Shown: in pieces, positions 21,284 through 33,131 of the stretch
Numbering within the stretch: the stretch's first letter is position 1
Layout: the number at the start of each line of letters is the position of its first letter
Source of the DNA: Orobanche coerulescens
Lineage: Eukaryota; Streptophyta; Magnoliopsida; Lamiales; Orobanchaceae
Reading direction: 5' to 3'
NCBI GenBank assembly: GCA_033398695.1
Contig: CM065815.1
Span: 8,798,501 to 8,862,500 of the forward strand
Length of the DNA stretch: 64,000 bases
Notes under the pieces: model-generated
What the model saw: the letters and a program-made list of their open reading frames with translations, nothing else
What the model was told of the DNA's origin: nothing
Databases searched by the model: none
Program-made: the position numbers and the translations under genes

Positions 21284-21365
21284 ACACAACAACATTACCC
21301 CAATGCCTCAACGGCTCCCGCAAAAAGCGGGGTAAGGGGGATCGGATGTACGCTGCCTTAATGAT
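21284..21365 (+). mobile_element. SINE-like fragment
   Basis: CAATGCCTCAACGGCTCCCG...AAGCGGGGTAAGGGGG followed by TCGGATGTACGC is a wording common in plant SINE copies. The ends are lost, no poly-A tail or duplication is visible, and the family is uncertain. Confidence 0.45.
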
Positions 21366-21746
21366 CCAAAATGAAAATTACATCGAGAATTGCATGGAAT
21401 GACTAGTACTTCATGAGAAAAAGAAGGGCAGCTAGTCTAGTTTAGTGAGTCATTTTGTTTTATTCCATTATAATCTAGAACCAATGAATAAGGAGTCTTT
21501 GGCTCCATTGGAAACAATGGAAAAAAAAGTGATTGTTAGCTTTTGCTTAAAAAAAAAAGCGATTTTTTTAAGTGATTTCAAATGTCAATTTTTACTTCTT
21601 AGGTTTTGTACAATTTAATCAGAATATAAAGACAAAGGGGTGTGTGTTTTAGATTTTTTTTGTTCTGCTTATGGGTGTCTTTTACTTAAAAAAGAAGAGG
21701 CTTGTATTTACAAACTTATCCACCAAACTTTCTATTTTAACATATA

Positions 21747-21929
21747 CTCCCGCAATTCTTTTTAATTGACGTTTTTGCTTTTCGAGACGAAACTTTTAAC
21801 CAAAAAATATCAAAATATTTTAGAAAATGACTCCAATATATAACTTTTATATTTATCAGTATAATATCTAGAATATTATTCATGGTCAAACTTCAATCTC
21901 CAAAAACGAGTAAAAAGCATTGAAGGGAG
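21747..21929. mobile_element. Stowaway-like MITE, 183 bp
   Basis: The ends CTCCCGCAATTCTTTTTAAT and the complement of ATTGAAGGGAG pair, flanked by TA (21745-21746, 21930-21931), as in Stowaway elements (TA + CTCCCTCC ends). Non-coding. Confidence 0.75.
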
Positions 21930-22279
21930 TACAAGCTTTATATTCTATTTGCAAAGGCTATCAAGTTCTGATCTGAACAATTTCAACTTATGCTACAAAA
22001 AAAGCACTTTTTGTAAGTTTAGGTTTTCCCCAAACACTCTCTCCCAGTAACTCCGCTATGCGGGTTACACTCACGGATCGGATACACATCTAGTGCTTTT
22101 GTACACAAGCAGGTAAATCATGTTTATTTACACTAGCAGAATTGAGGCAATATTTCAAATGCAATCGTATTATTGAAACATCACTCGAGGATTCAACTCT
22201 AGCAGTAGTTGGAGCAAATTAAAATTTGAAATATGAAAAATATAATAGCTTTATAAAAAATCATATAAATGATATACCT

Positions 22280-25200
22280 TCAGTTTATGATGATAGTATT
22301 GCAACACTTTCTCTTCCTCCTTGCTCTCCTTAGAATACGAGCAGTTTCCTCTTCGACTTTCTCCACCGAATAGTCGTCTATTTCTAACCACGAAAAAAGC
22401 CATACACAGAATAACAAGCAAACACTGAATAAAAGTTGCTCTTTGCTGAAGAAGCTATTAGTCGTTACATCTTATATATAAGTATTTACATACACACATG
22501 CCTACTCCGGAAATAAATACCATAAGAAAATATAGAACTAGTATTGGGGAAAGTTGCGGAAATGTTACCTGATCCCTTATAATTAAGCAAGCAGGAAAAA
22601 CCTTCATTAGTTTCCTCATCTGATTCAATGGTCACTCTTCGTTCCTGTTCCCATAACAATATTCATTTGTTACTGACCGTCCCTGCTGCTCAGAAGCAAC
22701 ATACTAATTTTGCAACATCAAAATCTGTAAGTTTAAAACTCTATGCCAAGCCATATATTTGTTGGGAAAACAAAGGATATGGATCAAGACAATTAAGATA
22801 ACAAAAAACATGCAGAAAAAATAAAATAAATAGTAAATGCAAAGCTAACTAAAAAAATTACCATTTGATTCTTTGCTGCCTTTATCTGGTTGCTCCTGTT
22901 TAGATTTCCTATTCTAGAGATTTCTCGTTCTTGTTTAACTGATGTCCAGCATCCGATTTCAACCTTCGGTTGTAGATTTGTTTGCTGTTGTTCTTTCAAG
23001 TGCCCTGTTGCACTACAAGCAAGAAATATCTTACAGTCACGACCCACAAGGAAAAGATGGAGGCAGGCTTGGATAGTAAAAAGTAACCTTGAATGAATTA
23101 CTAAAATGAGAAGATTAAGGTGTAAAACACAAATTTAGGCAGCCATGCTGCAACATTTTTTATATGATCTTTATGCAGTAGGTAGGCGAGGTGGTCAGGT
23201 GACCAAAAAAATACCTTGATGAGGATCAAATTGGCCTGTCGAGAGGCAAAGCGAGAACAAGACCTGCTACTACCTTACATATTTATTATGAAGCATTTAT
23301 TTGTCCTCTGCATTGGATGCTTAATTTCAGCTCCGCATTTACATTTAATACTTAATTCTTTCTGATGGCACTACTTTCAGGTACTGAACACTGTTAGAGG
23401 GATTGCAACACCTTACGGAAAATAGGTCAATATAATAGTATTCATAATATTGACCCCCATCAGATTTCCATAACCACTAAATTCTCGGAGTCCGGAAACA
23501 ATACATAACCGTTCAGGAACCCTATCGAGTAGGTAAAAGCAAGAGTGTCTGCTGTGGATCAAATTGTGAAGCTGAGAACCCAATGCAGGATATTCGAGAA
23601 GAAAAACTTCATGAGCTATCAAAATGATAATAGAATTAATTCCGAGAAGCTTGTTCATTTTCGATGGCGAAAGAACAGGACCTCAAATTTGGTTCCACCT
23701 CCATTAAACACTTGAATTCCTCCCATTTAAATATTTCATAATATATTTAATGTCATGTAGAAGTATTCACACAAGACAACCCAAAACATGTTTCATAAGT
23801 CACCCTAGATAACACTATAAAAGAATTTGGTTTGACATTGATCATAGGGCTCGGGTTTTTGAAATATGAAGATGCAGCACCAGACAATGGAAACCTTCAG
23901 TACGTACTTGTTTGGAAACTGAACTTCCTGAGGAGGAGAATGAAACCTGACGGACTACAAAAAGAAAAAAAATATATGTTTTAAGTTTCACAGGAAAATA
24001 TTCAACACAGCTAAAAACACTTAAAATGTTAAATTGTTCTCCATCTCTTAAAGTTGCACAGATGGGTACCTTAGGCCCATTTGTGGAATGAGTTGCTTGC
24101 TTTTGTTTGGAAATATTCATGCTGCAAGACATTGCCTACACGTATATGAACATAATGATGACGTAATTCTGCTGGAAGAAGTATAAAAGTGAACCATTGT
24201 CCTCCAAGGGTCCAATTGAAAGATGTTTGTGTACACATGCCTGTATTTCTTTGTGGAAATCCATTTGGAGGTCATTTTGTAATTTCAGCATCTGAGTGTC
24301 GTATTTCTCTGATAAAGCTGATAGATTCGAGATTATCTCCCCAAAATTCTCTTGGTTCACCATCTTCTTGAGTTGTTCAGACACGGATTTCAAGCCTATA
24401 TCCAGGCATGTTTTGATGTCTTCTTGTCCTTTGCTCTTGTTAATTATATAATACAATCAAATTAAAACACAAGACCCAATTGGCTTAAGTGAAACAGGCA
24501 AGTCAAGATAGTAAGGACATGAAACATGATAAGTCGGGCTAAGAAAGTTTTACCATTGAATGCAGAGTGTCATCTTGAACAATCAATTTCTCCCTCACAG
24601 ATTTCACTGAACAAGAAGAAACTACGTCATGTACCATAAATCGATACTAATTTGGCATCATACTTTGTCATAATTTTATTTTGCTTTTCAGTATCCAGGG
24701 TCAAATTACAACAAATTTACTCCGGCATATAAACGACGGGATTAATTAAAAGTTATCTATTAGATTGGTGTTGAAGTAACTATAAGGTAACGATTCACAT
24801 AATCATTAAGAAACATGCATTGTTTCTGAAATTTAGAGAAAGAAGCAGCCTAAAATACGTCTTTCTCTGGGAATAAGCTGTAAAAAACTCCTATTTACAT
24901 AATTACTATGGTACCTAACTTGCAAAATAGATATATGGTACACTCACTTTCTAATGATACTTCTTTTGTACCCTTGTTTGCTTGAATTATGTCACCCTGA
25001 ACAGAGTCCAAAATCATTCCGAGCCTGTTTAATGAAGTTTCAATTACTCCAATTCTGTGCTCAATCTCTTCGCTAATTTTACCTGTTTGTGAAAAGCATG
25101 AAGTTCAAAGTTGAGTGACTAACTTTTACAAGATGAGAGATATCACTACTGCTAATTGTTTTCAAAATAACAACATGACTATTATTTTTTTAACATAAGA

Positions 25201-26601
25201 GCACTCCCCTCAAAATCAGAACTAGTGAGCAAATTAAGGATAATGAAGACCGTTGAATCATCTATGTTCACTGTTCAGGCTGAAACTAACAAGCAAATCA
25301 AGTATCCATTACATGTGAATCTTACATTTGTATTCTTGACCAGACCAGTTGCGCATCAAATTGTTGGAAGTTCTAGACACCACCATTTGACTCTCTTCGC
25401 GTGTGTAACTGCTTGAAGGCAAGCAAGATGACCTCCTTACTGAGTTCTCTCTATCTTGACATCCTAATTTCTACAGATAATTTTTGGAAATAAAACACAA
25501 TTTAGCAAGAAATGACGCGGTTGAACAACCAGTTTACATAGTACCACTCATCATTAACGAGACGATAACATCACCATCTAAAAAAACTAATTGGTACTAT
25601 GTATCGGAAGTGTTCTCCTTAAATATAAGTGTGTGCACAACAAAAAAAAGAAACCAATACAGTAAACTGATAATAAAAATAGAAATTATCTAAGTGCTCA
25701 TATTGATGGTAAGATTGACCTCTATATAAATTCAGAGAACTACACAGCTTTAGAAATTTTGTAAAGTAAAAGCAAAGTACCATTCAAAACCAGAAGGAAC
25801 ATATGACAAGGTAATTCATGAAGCTCATTCTTATCTGTTTCAAAATATTTTCCATTAAAAGTGCCTGTTAGTAATCACCAGTTTCCATATTCGCATAAAT
25901 ATGCTTAGACAATATATATGCATAGTAATCTATTTGAACAATCACTGACCCACAACTGTCTCAATAAAGAAAGAACGAAACAGAACCATAAGAAAATAAT
26001 TTTTAGTAATATTTTAACAATATTCCAGATCTAAAATCCCTGTAACTGAGTAATCTACAACTGTATGCATATAATTTCACACATTATCACCTCGTTCGTG
26101 AGGATCTCATCTTGAGAATTCTGTGAGAACTGAGAGAAGAGACCATGCTGAGAAGAAACTCCCTGCGAAAGTGTCAGCTGCGATTGTTGTGGCTGTTGTG
26201 GCCGAAGCTGTGATGCCGTTTGGCTTCTTCCATAGATTGAAGAAGACTCTAATCCACTGGGAGCCACACTCGGCCTCCTAGTTGATGATCATCACATACA
26301 GAAACAGAAAAAAAAACACTTGAATATCACGGAAACAATTTCGCTTGCAAATGTTCGATTTCATCAGTTTCTGCATTGCCTAAGTTGGTAATCGGGAAAA
26401 AAGAAGAAACTATTGTATCTTCTCATAATTACATATTATTCTCGTGCATTGCAGATATACGTGTGTAGATCTACTAGAAATTCAAGATCATAGCTCTAGT
26501 ACAGTAACATAAGCTTATAGTAAAAGGAAAGTAAACCTCGATTGAGGAGGAAGAACAGAGATGGAGCTGAGATCGCAGGCTTTGTTGATCTTCAGCTTCA
26601 T
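22280..26601 (-). CDS. PRD3: PRD3/PAIR1-like meiotic double-strand-break protein (11 exons)
   Basis: Plant meiosis factor needed to form the programmed DNA breaks that start recombination; nuclear. Inferred exons: 26601-26537, 26277-26091, 25470-25326, 25082-24948, 24606-24554, 24435 to about 24235, 24135-24070, 23954-23908, 23012-22862, 22644-22569, 22383-22280. All but the exon 6 donor have GT/AG borders and fitting phase, giving about 409 residues (Arabidopsis about 450). Recognition rests on the N-terminus MKLKINKACDLSSISVLPP, a Gln-rich stretch, REESQMVVSR, a coiled-coil-like EEIEHRIGVIETSLNRLGMI, VEIGCWTSVK, the acidic IESDEETNEGFSCLLN and the C-terminus ARILRRARRRKRKCCNTIII. No stop or frameshift was found. 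The exon 6 donor is the weak point (GT at 24233-24234 or a GC donor at 24239-24240). Confidence 0.9.
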
Positions 26602-26983
26602 TTTCCGGTCGCAAATAGAGCTTCGGTAGGACTCCGAAATCAAAACGACTAGGCTTGAAGAACTATAAATTTCGAATTAAATCAATTTTTTAGGCAGATG
26701 CAGATGCTTTCTTCTGCTTTGGGAATGTTTGTGTTTCGATCGGAGGTGTAGAAATGGAGCGAAAAGTGGAATTTTGGAAGGGTTTTTTATACTGGAATAT
26801 TTCGACGATGTGGGAGAAAATGGGCGACTAATATTTGGGACCAAAAACTTCCTTCGTTTTGCGACTTGGGCTCTTTGTTCTAACTGGATCGGAGTAACGA
26901 TTAGTCGCTAAGAAATTATTTATTAATTAAATGATAAATCAGAGTATTATTATTATTATTATTATTATTATCTTATCTTCTTA
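26602..26983. other. PRD3 5' region
   Basis: About 380 bp between the PRD3 start codon and the first Helitron; it must hold the PRD3 5' leader and core promoter. The part 26838-26945 (TTGGGACCA...GATTAGTCGC...TTATTAATTAAATGATAA) is similar to 42035-42115. It ends in an ATT repeat (about 26946-26970). Confidence 0.5.
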
Positions 26984-29452
26984 TCTATATATATTATATA
27001 TAAAAATTGAGTTCCATGTATTAATGTGAGCATTTATGTCAATTTATATATATATATATATATATAAATGTGAGTCTTTATGCTATAAGTAGAGGCCATT
27101 CATATCAATGAAATATCATACTCTCTAAAACTTTTTAAAGCCTTTAAAGAGCTTTTACAAACCACAATAAAAAAATGCACGAATAAAAACGATACATACA
27201 TGTTCATTGTCATTAAGTTAAATTAATTCAACCAATTAAAATACGCCAAAGTCTCATTATTAAATTTTAAGAATTTCTATAGTCATACCACACAAAAAGA
27301 TGTTTATTGTTTAACTCTTTCAACTTCTTCTTTGCGGATTATACTCCCTTATAAACAAACAAAAAAGTCACACAACTCACCCACAAAAGCGTCACAACCA
27401 TCACCTCCAAGAAAGCGATTCTTCACGCCACACACCGAATCACGCTAACATCAATCGCTCACCGACACCAATGAATATTAATTCAATAGGTGGTGTTTCG
27501 AGCTGAGTGGTTTCATTGTTGTTTTAGTGGTTACCGCCGACATACCAAACTTGAAATCTCAAACAATTTTCTTATAAACAATTAAACAACTAAAACGTTT
27601 CTATTCAAGATAGCCTACAGATACCTACAAACCATGAGATATCCAAAACATTATAAAATCAAATTGTCAATTCTCACCAAATCTTTAAAAAATAAAGATG
27701 ATATCGAGTTCTTTATAGCCAAAATAATGGATCAATTGCCAAGATGGGTTTTCAATATTTATGAGTATCAAGGGAATTGAGCTAAGGGTGTCCACATCGT
27801 TGGTTCTACCTTCTCGACCACCGAAACCCCACTACCATCGTCATAACCGCCGTCGGCCACTGAAATATCCAGATCTGAACACAAAACCAAAACCCGAGTT
27901 TGTAACTTACTTATAAGCTCGAAACACATTCTAGAGGCGACCCGAGATTCCAGCGATGGAGGTTTGTTGGTGGTGGTTTGGCGACAAGGGTGTGGTTACG
28001 TGGTAGTTTTGGTCGGTGTTTGGTTGTTGATGGATGATGGTTTAGCGAGAGAAATGAAAGGGTCGTATATGTTTTGTGATGAGAAAAAAAAGTGTGTTTT
28101 TGGGTGGAGGATACAACTTACAAGTAGTTAATTTTGATAGATATAATAAAATTAAAGAAAATATTATGAAAGGACAAAAATACCCTCTTATTTAACAGTC
28201 AAACTAATGGAGTTAGGAAATTCGGATCAAATCCGAAACGGATGTTTCACTTTTTTGGGGCAATTCTATATATACTCAACTTAAACATAATAATTTCATA
28301 TTTTCTTAACAAATTCTTTAAAGGCATTGTACTTATGCACTAAAAATTTGTGTTTGGGGGAAATATGGTATTTTAATTTTCAGATTGGGTAAATATAGAA
28401 TTATCTTTCACTTTTGGACCAAACCTAAAACTTTTCAAAATTTGACTGAAAATGAAATACCCCGCAAACCACCAGAACTAAAAATGTAGTTAACTCTAAT
28501 TTTAAAGGATAATAAATTCAAGTCTGTCAATTTAAAATGGAAGGCAATGCAAAGATGATAAACATTAAAAAATTTTTGATTATATTACAGGAAAATAAAG
28601 ATGGTTTTAACTAATTTTGAAAATTTACAAATTTAAAAATTTGAGGTTATACAGTCTTGAGAACACACATACCACGAATTACATGCAAATGACGCAAAAT
28701 AACATTATTTACATAAAAATACTCTATGAACAACTAAGAGTGTAATTTTTTACATCTAAAAAATATAAACAACTAAGGAGTAAGAGTGAAATATGTAATA
28801 AAAATCATAATATTTGCCATAAGGATTTTAAAGTATAAAAATGTGTGAGAAAAATTAATTCAAATACGTAGCATCGTAGGCGTAATAAGTGTTTGATTAA
28901 ATGGCAACAAATCATTCATTTTAGATGATCGTACATGTTTGGTAACTTGACTATATAGATGTCAATTCGATATCTTAATATGTTATATATGAACTCATTG
29001 TTTGAAATCAACCTCATATAGTACTCCACATATTGACGCTAGGATGAACCACCGAATAAGCTATATATGATAGTTTGATGCTACTAATTAAAAAATAGTT
29101 CGTATTGATTTCTGTAAACACGAACAAATGTTTTGCTTGATGATAAATAATTCATATTAAGAAATGCACATGTAGTTTTTTTTTGTTAGTATCATGTATA
29201 AATATATTACACATTTTGAGTACAAGTCATTTAACTCACAATTACCCAAGTAGGCCATACTTGATATTAAATATGTTAGATAAAAATACGATATTTTAAC
29301 TTAGAATAATTTCACTCGAATAATAAAAGCTGTGAATGCTCGGGCTTTGAAATAATATGTAATATAAATATGATATTCGATATTAACGAAGATAAAGCAC
29401 CCGTGCTTTAGAGTGAATAAAGCCCGTGCATCGCACGGGCCATGATGTCTCG
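26984..29452 (+). mobile_element. Non-autonomous Helitron, ~2.5 kb (copy 1)
   Basis: It starts after an A with TCTATATATA and a ...AAAAATTGAGTTCC leader, and ends with the hairpin CCCGTGCATCGCACGGG (29423-29439) followed 13 bases later by CTCG and a T. The same 5' leader and 3' hairpin recur at 29453-41828 and 55641-56805. A second small hairpin, AAAGCACCCGTGCTTT, lies just before. No helicase gene is inside. GC-richer stretches at about 27370-27560 and 27790-28080 look like captured host DNA of unknown origin. The last bases CTCG differ from the usual CTRR. Confidence 0.65.
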
Positions 29453-29509
29453 TATATATAAAAATTGAGTCCTTAAATTTAATGTATCTTTATATATATA
29501 AGATAAGAT

Positions 29510-30473
29510 AAATAAAATTATAAAATAGATTGAGATTAAATGCAATAATATAAAATTATAAAATCAATTATGTACAATTGAGTCTTATTCAACGGTTTAC
29601 CACTCAATTCATTTGATGTTAAATTGACAAAATATGTTATTGACAATTAAAAACAAAAGGATGCATTTAATTTAAATAGAGTGAAAAATGTACAAAGCTG
29701 GTTATGGATGGATAATTGAAGAGATGTGAAGTTCAGTAGCCTCTCTAAATCTTTTATAAATAAAATTCTCAATTTTCATCATTAAAAACTACTATAGTTA
29801 ATAAAAAAAACATTCATTCTCCACCATCTCTTAGCTTTCCCCACTTTAACTCATCGTCCCTTCCCCTACTCACATTCCAGTATTCCACTATATAGTAACC
29901 AATGTATTGTTATGACATGCACTCAAGACAAAAATGGTTGCCACTTTCAAACTACTCTTAATAACCCTTTTCCTATGTTTTTCACTATCAAACCTCACCA
30001 TAGCCCGAATACTAGAATCGAAAAGAAGCATCGCAGTCCGTCTCAAGCTAGACGAGACCAATCACGGGTCGCAAAATTGTTGGGAATCTTTACTTCTGCT
30101 CCAATCATGCACGGGTGAAATTGTGCTATTCTTACTCAACGGGAAACTTATCTCGGGCCGGACTGCTTCGAGGCCATAGGGACCATTCATAATGACTGTT
30201 GGTCACATCTGCTGGGCTTGATTGGATACACTACAGAAGAAGGTGACATTCTAGAAGGATATTGTGATGGCAAATATAAAGATCGAGTCCAATCATTAGT
30301 CGTGGAGTCTTATTGACTTCATTTTTATCTATATAAATAAAATTATAAAATAGATTGAGATTAAATGCAATAATATAAAATTTTAAAATCAATTATGTGC
30401 AATTGAGTCTTATTCAACTGTTTACCACTCAATTTATTTGATGTTAAATTGATAAAATACCTTATGGACAATT
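29510..30473 (+). repeat. ~137-bp direct repeats flanking the EC1-like gene
   Basis: AAATTATAAAATAGATTGAG...GATGTTAAATTGA.AAAATA occurs at about 29510-29646 and again at 30336-30473. The continuation of copy 1 (GATGCATTTAATTTAAATAG, about 29660) matches sequence at 40384 on the other side of the Tekay and LINE insertions, so copy 2 was split by them. Confidence 0.75.
29934..30316 (+). pseudogene. EC1-like egg-cell secreted protein, one frameshift
   Basis: EC1 proteins are small Cys-rich proteins secreted by the egg cell that help sperm activation at fertilisation. The frame begins MVATFKLLLITLFLCFSLSN, a clear signal peptide, followed by NCWESLLLLQSCTGEIVLFL and LNG, as in EC1. A one-base loss near 30140-30150 shifts the frame; in the other frame the family pattern continues with GPDCFEAIG, DCWSHLLGLIGYTTEE and GYC to a TGA at 30314-30316. 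Intronless, like EC1 genes. The family CC pair reads Cys-Phe, so one of six conserved cysteines seems lost. It lies inside a Helitron between direct repeats, which suggests capture. Confidence 0.75.
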
Positions 30474-30689
30474 TTTTCTAAACGGCAATATAAATTTATT
30501 ATTAAAATATGATCGAGCATAAGAAACACTCGACGGAACAAAATACACGTACATCCCGGCATACCGGGGGAAACCAAACCAAAACGGCTTAAACCCAACA
30601 AAACTGATACAAGACGAAAAATTCACGCAACACATTACTTTCCACAATACAACCAAAACCTCAACAAATACGAGTTCCTAGCATAATAT
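30472..30689 (-). mobile_element. 5'-truncated LINE 3' end
   Basis: On the minus strand it runs ...TTTTGTTCCGTCGAGTGTTT, then TATTTTAATAATAAATTTATA and a short A run at its 3' end (30472-30478). This wording is usual for plant L1 3' ends. Only about 215 bp remain, then the Tekay element begins. No clear target duplication. Confidence 0.55.
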
Positions 30690-31171
30690 TGTAACACCCC
30701 GATATATTCGGAATAATTACAGCGCCGTAAATCCTTAAGTAAGAGTTTACAAGGCTAAATAAAAGAAATGTAAATATAAACCACCAATACCACGGAAATT
30801 CAAACTACAAAACCGGTTCCATCTGGTTCAACGAGATTATTAATACAACCATATCGAAATGATATTAATAAGACACGCGTACTCGAGTACTAAAATTTGA
30901 ACCAAGAAGACAAATCACAAACAACAATAAACATCACTGAACCCCTTCGTCGTCACATCGGTACTGTGGCTGTTTCCCCGCTCCTCGGCTACCTGAACAT
31001 CAAAACAAATGTCCACCCCCGAAGGGGTTAGCAAAACGATGCTAGTACAAGTATCATTTAAACAAATCGAATATGCATCAACAATACATAACAAGATACA
31101 CCACACGGACTTCCGCTACCGGAATCCGACAATGCGAATCCACAATATTCCATTAACACAGCATGGGTATT

Positions 31172-31335
31172 CCAATGATCCAGCGCCCTCAGCATAGATC
31201 CCAAGATGATCCCGTCGGACCAACACGAGGTGGAAAAACCCGTCCAATGATCCAGCGCCCTCAGCCTAGATCCCAAGATGATCCCGTCGGACCAACACGA
31301 GGTGGACATCCGATCCAGCGCCCTCAGCATAGATC
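31172..31335 (-). repeat. ~72-bp tandem units in the Tekay 3' LTR
   Basis: CCAATGATCCAGCGCCCTCA begins at 31172 and again at 31244; a shorter third unit starts near 31310. The 5' LTR carries the same at about 38459-38620. Confidence 0.8.
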
Positions 31336-31705
31336 GTACAACATACACAAACACAACTCATGTATACATATATGCAAAATCGCTATGTCCATCAACATGA
31401 ACATACAAACACTGAATAACGAATATCATGACAATTTAACGAAGTAGATCCCATGTTCAACAACATGAATAAACCACATGTATATTCAAAATATGAACAT
31501 TAACAAATTAGGATACTTGCCTCGAAGATGGCAAGAACGAAACATTCCAATGATCTCAACACACTCGAAGGCCGCCTCATTCGATCAACGTAGCAAGCTC
31601 GAACCTTAACAAAAGAAATGGTATAGAATTCATCTCAAGTCGTACACTGCCTAACAATCCGGTCAACGGCTAAAAGCTCTAAATATGCAATCTGCCTGAA
31701 CTACT

Positions 31706-32946
31706 TAGCGTACGCTACGTACTCTACGTAACATGCGCTAAGTCTGCCTGTTAACGTACGCAAATGACCAAGTATAGCGTACGCTAGCCATGCACTGACA
31801 GTTCTCTCTGATCAGCCGTCTGACTCGACTGATAACATAACGTACATTACGTACCAAACGTAGCATGCGTTAACTCATTCCCGATAGTGCACGTTAATAT
31901 ACATATGTTAGCGTGCGCTAACCGTGCATGGCAGTTTACTACTGGCAGAAAACTTGATCTAATGGTGATGAAACTCATGAATTCTATGGTGATAATACAT
32001 GTCATCCCCGTGCATATCATGCTCATATGGTTTTGTGAAAGATCTATACGGATTAAACGACTACGAGATACAAGGTTGCGCATAACCATCACAACACCAT
32101 AATTCATCTTGATTTTCAAGGAATATTCTAAGTTCAATCCATTACATGTCCCAAAACGTATGATTCCTTATGTGAAAAGACATAAGAACTTGATAATCTC
32201 CAAATACTGGTCACAAACGGTTTTGAAGCTTCATGAATATGCTAGGAGTTCAAACACTAATAGGTTCCATGGATTATACGATGAATAAGTATCGAAACAT
32301 CGAAAATATCCTTCTAACACATGAGGTTCGACTACTTACGAATTTAACCGACTAGATAATCCCAAAACATGATCAAAATGTCCTTCAGAATACTACTAAT
32401 ATTGGTGAAGAATCACCTACCTCAAAGTAGCGAAGAACACGAAGGAACTTGAGGAAATCCAACACCGAGGGCTTGAACGCCAATCTCCAAAGATCTACAA
32501 TCTTCAAACTCGTGCTAGGAGGATGATATGAGAGGTTGGGGAGGGAGGAAGTAACTCTCTAAGCTCAAAAATTCGGATTAGGGAAGTGAAAATATCTGAA
32601 TAATGAAAAAGTAAGCTGTCCTATATATATGAAATGGTTATTAGCGCACGCTAGTCCCTAACCATAGCGTGCGCTAACGGCCATACGAAACTTACTAACT
32701 TCACTGTACTCAGCGTTTAGCGTGCGCTATCCTCATATCATTAGCGTGCGCTACCGCGTTGACTTGGCTTTTCCCGAAAGCCGTCCAGGTTCATCCCGAC
32801 ATGATCCGACCGAAATCCTCAGCCGATCTCACCTACCACCCTGTCTTAATCATGCTGACTACGTATAGCGTGTGCTAAGGTTCATGCACAGCGTGCGCTA
32901 CGGATCCAAATTAGCGTACGCTACACTTAGTCGATAGCGTGCGCTA
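31706..32946. repeat. Two clusters of TAGCG-NN-CGCTA palindromes in the Tekay 3' LTR
   Basis: Cluster 31706-31921 is looser (TAGCGTACGCTA, AACATGCGCTAA, TAGCGTGCGCTAA). Cluster 32642-32946 has TAGCGCACGCTA, TAGCGTGCGCTA repeatedly and TAGCGTACGCTA, and lies in U3. The same clusters occur in the 5' LTR at about 38990-39203 and 39918-40224. Confidence 0.88.
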
Positions 32947-33096
32947 AATGCGCATAATCACAATTTAAATCACACTCATGAAATCATGCGCTCAACAACA
33001 CCGGATTATGAAATACGGAGAATAATACTCAGATCAAAATGCAACAATTACAATATCACAAGTTCCAAATACATATCAGAAATCTCGGGTATTACA

Positions 33097-33108
33097 TCCT
33101 TCCTCCCT
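33097..33108 (-). other. Polypurine tract of the Tekay element
   Basis: On the minus strand AGGGAGGAAGGA directly precedes the 3' LTR, preceded by AGTTTCGGGACGAAACTTCT, which is also found before the polypurine tract of the gag-only element (about 63500-63518). Confidence 0.8.
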
Positions 33109-33131
33109 AAAAAGAAGTTTCGTCCCGAAAC

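Larger units (their letters stand above)
20791..22279. other. Intergenic DNA downstream of PRD3 with MITE and SINE fragments
   Basis: No gene seen. It contains a SINE-like fragment (21284-21365), a Stowaway MITE (21747-21929) and stretches such as GTTAGCTTTTGCTT (about 21534) and TAGGTTTTCCCCAAACACTC (about 22021), which look like ends of another decayed MITE around the Stowaway. Confidence 0.5.
30690..33096 (-). repeat. Tekay 3' LTR
   Basis: A 2407-bp LTR read on the minus strand as TGTAATACCCGAG...GGGGTGTTACA. U3 lies at the high-coordinate end. The palindrome cluster 32642-32946 ends 11 bp from a TATATATA box (about 32622-32630); a second cluster lies at 31706-31921. Units of ~72 bp are repeated at 31172-31335. 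Open frames here are fortuitous. Confidence 0.92.

Noticed and set aside
29934..30179. Annotating the EC1-like frame as an intact 81-residue protein
   Set aside because: The family pattern continues in another frame for 50 more residues, so the stop at 30179 results from a frameshift.
31058..31354. 98-codon frame with internal repeats, present twice (also 38343-38639)
   Set aside because: It is a reading of the 72-bp tandem units in the Tekay LTR; no homology to a protein family is visible.
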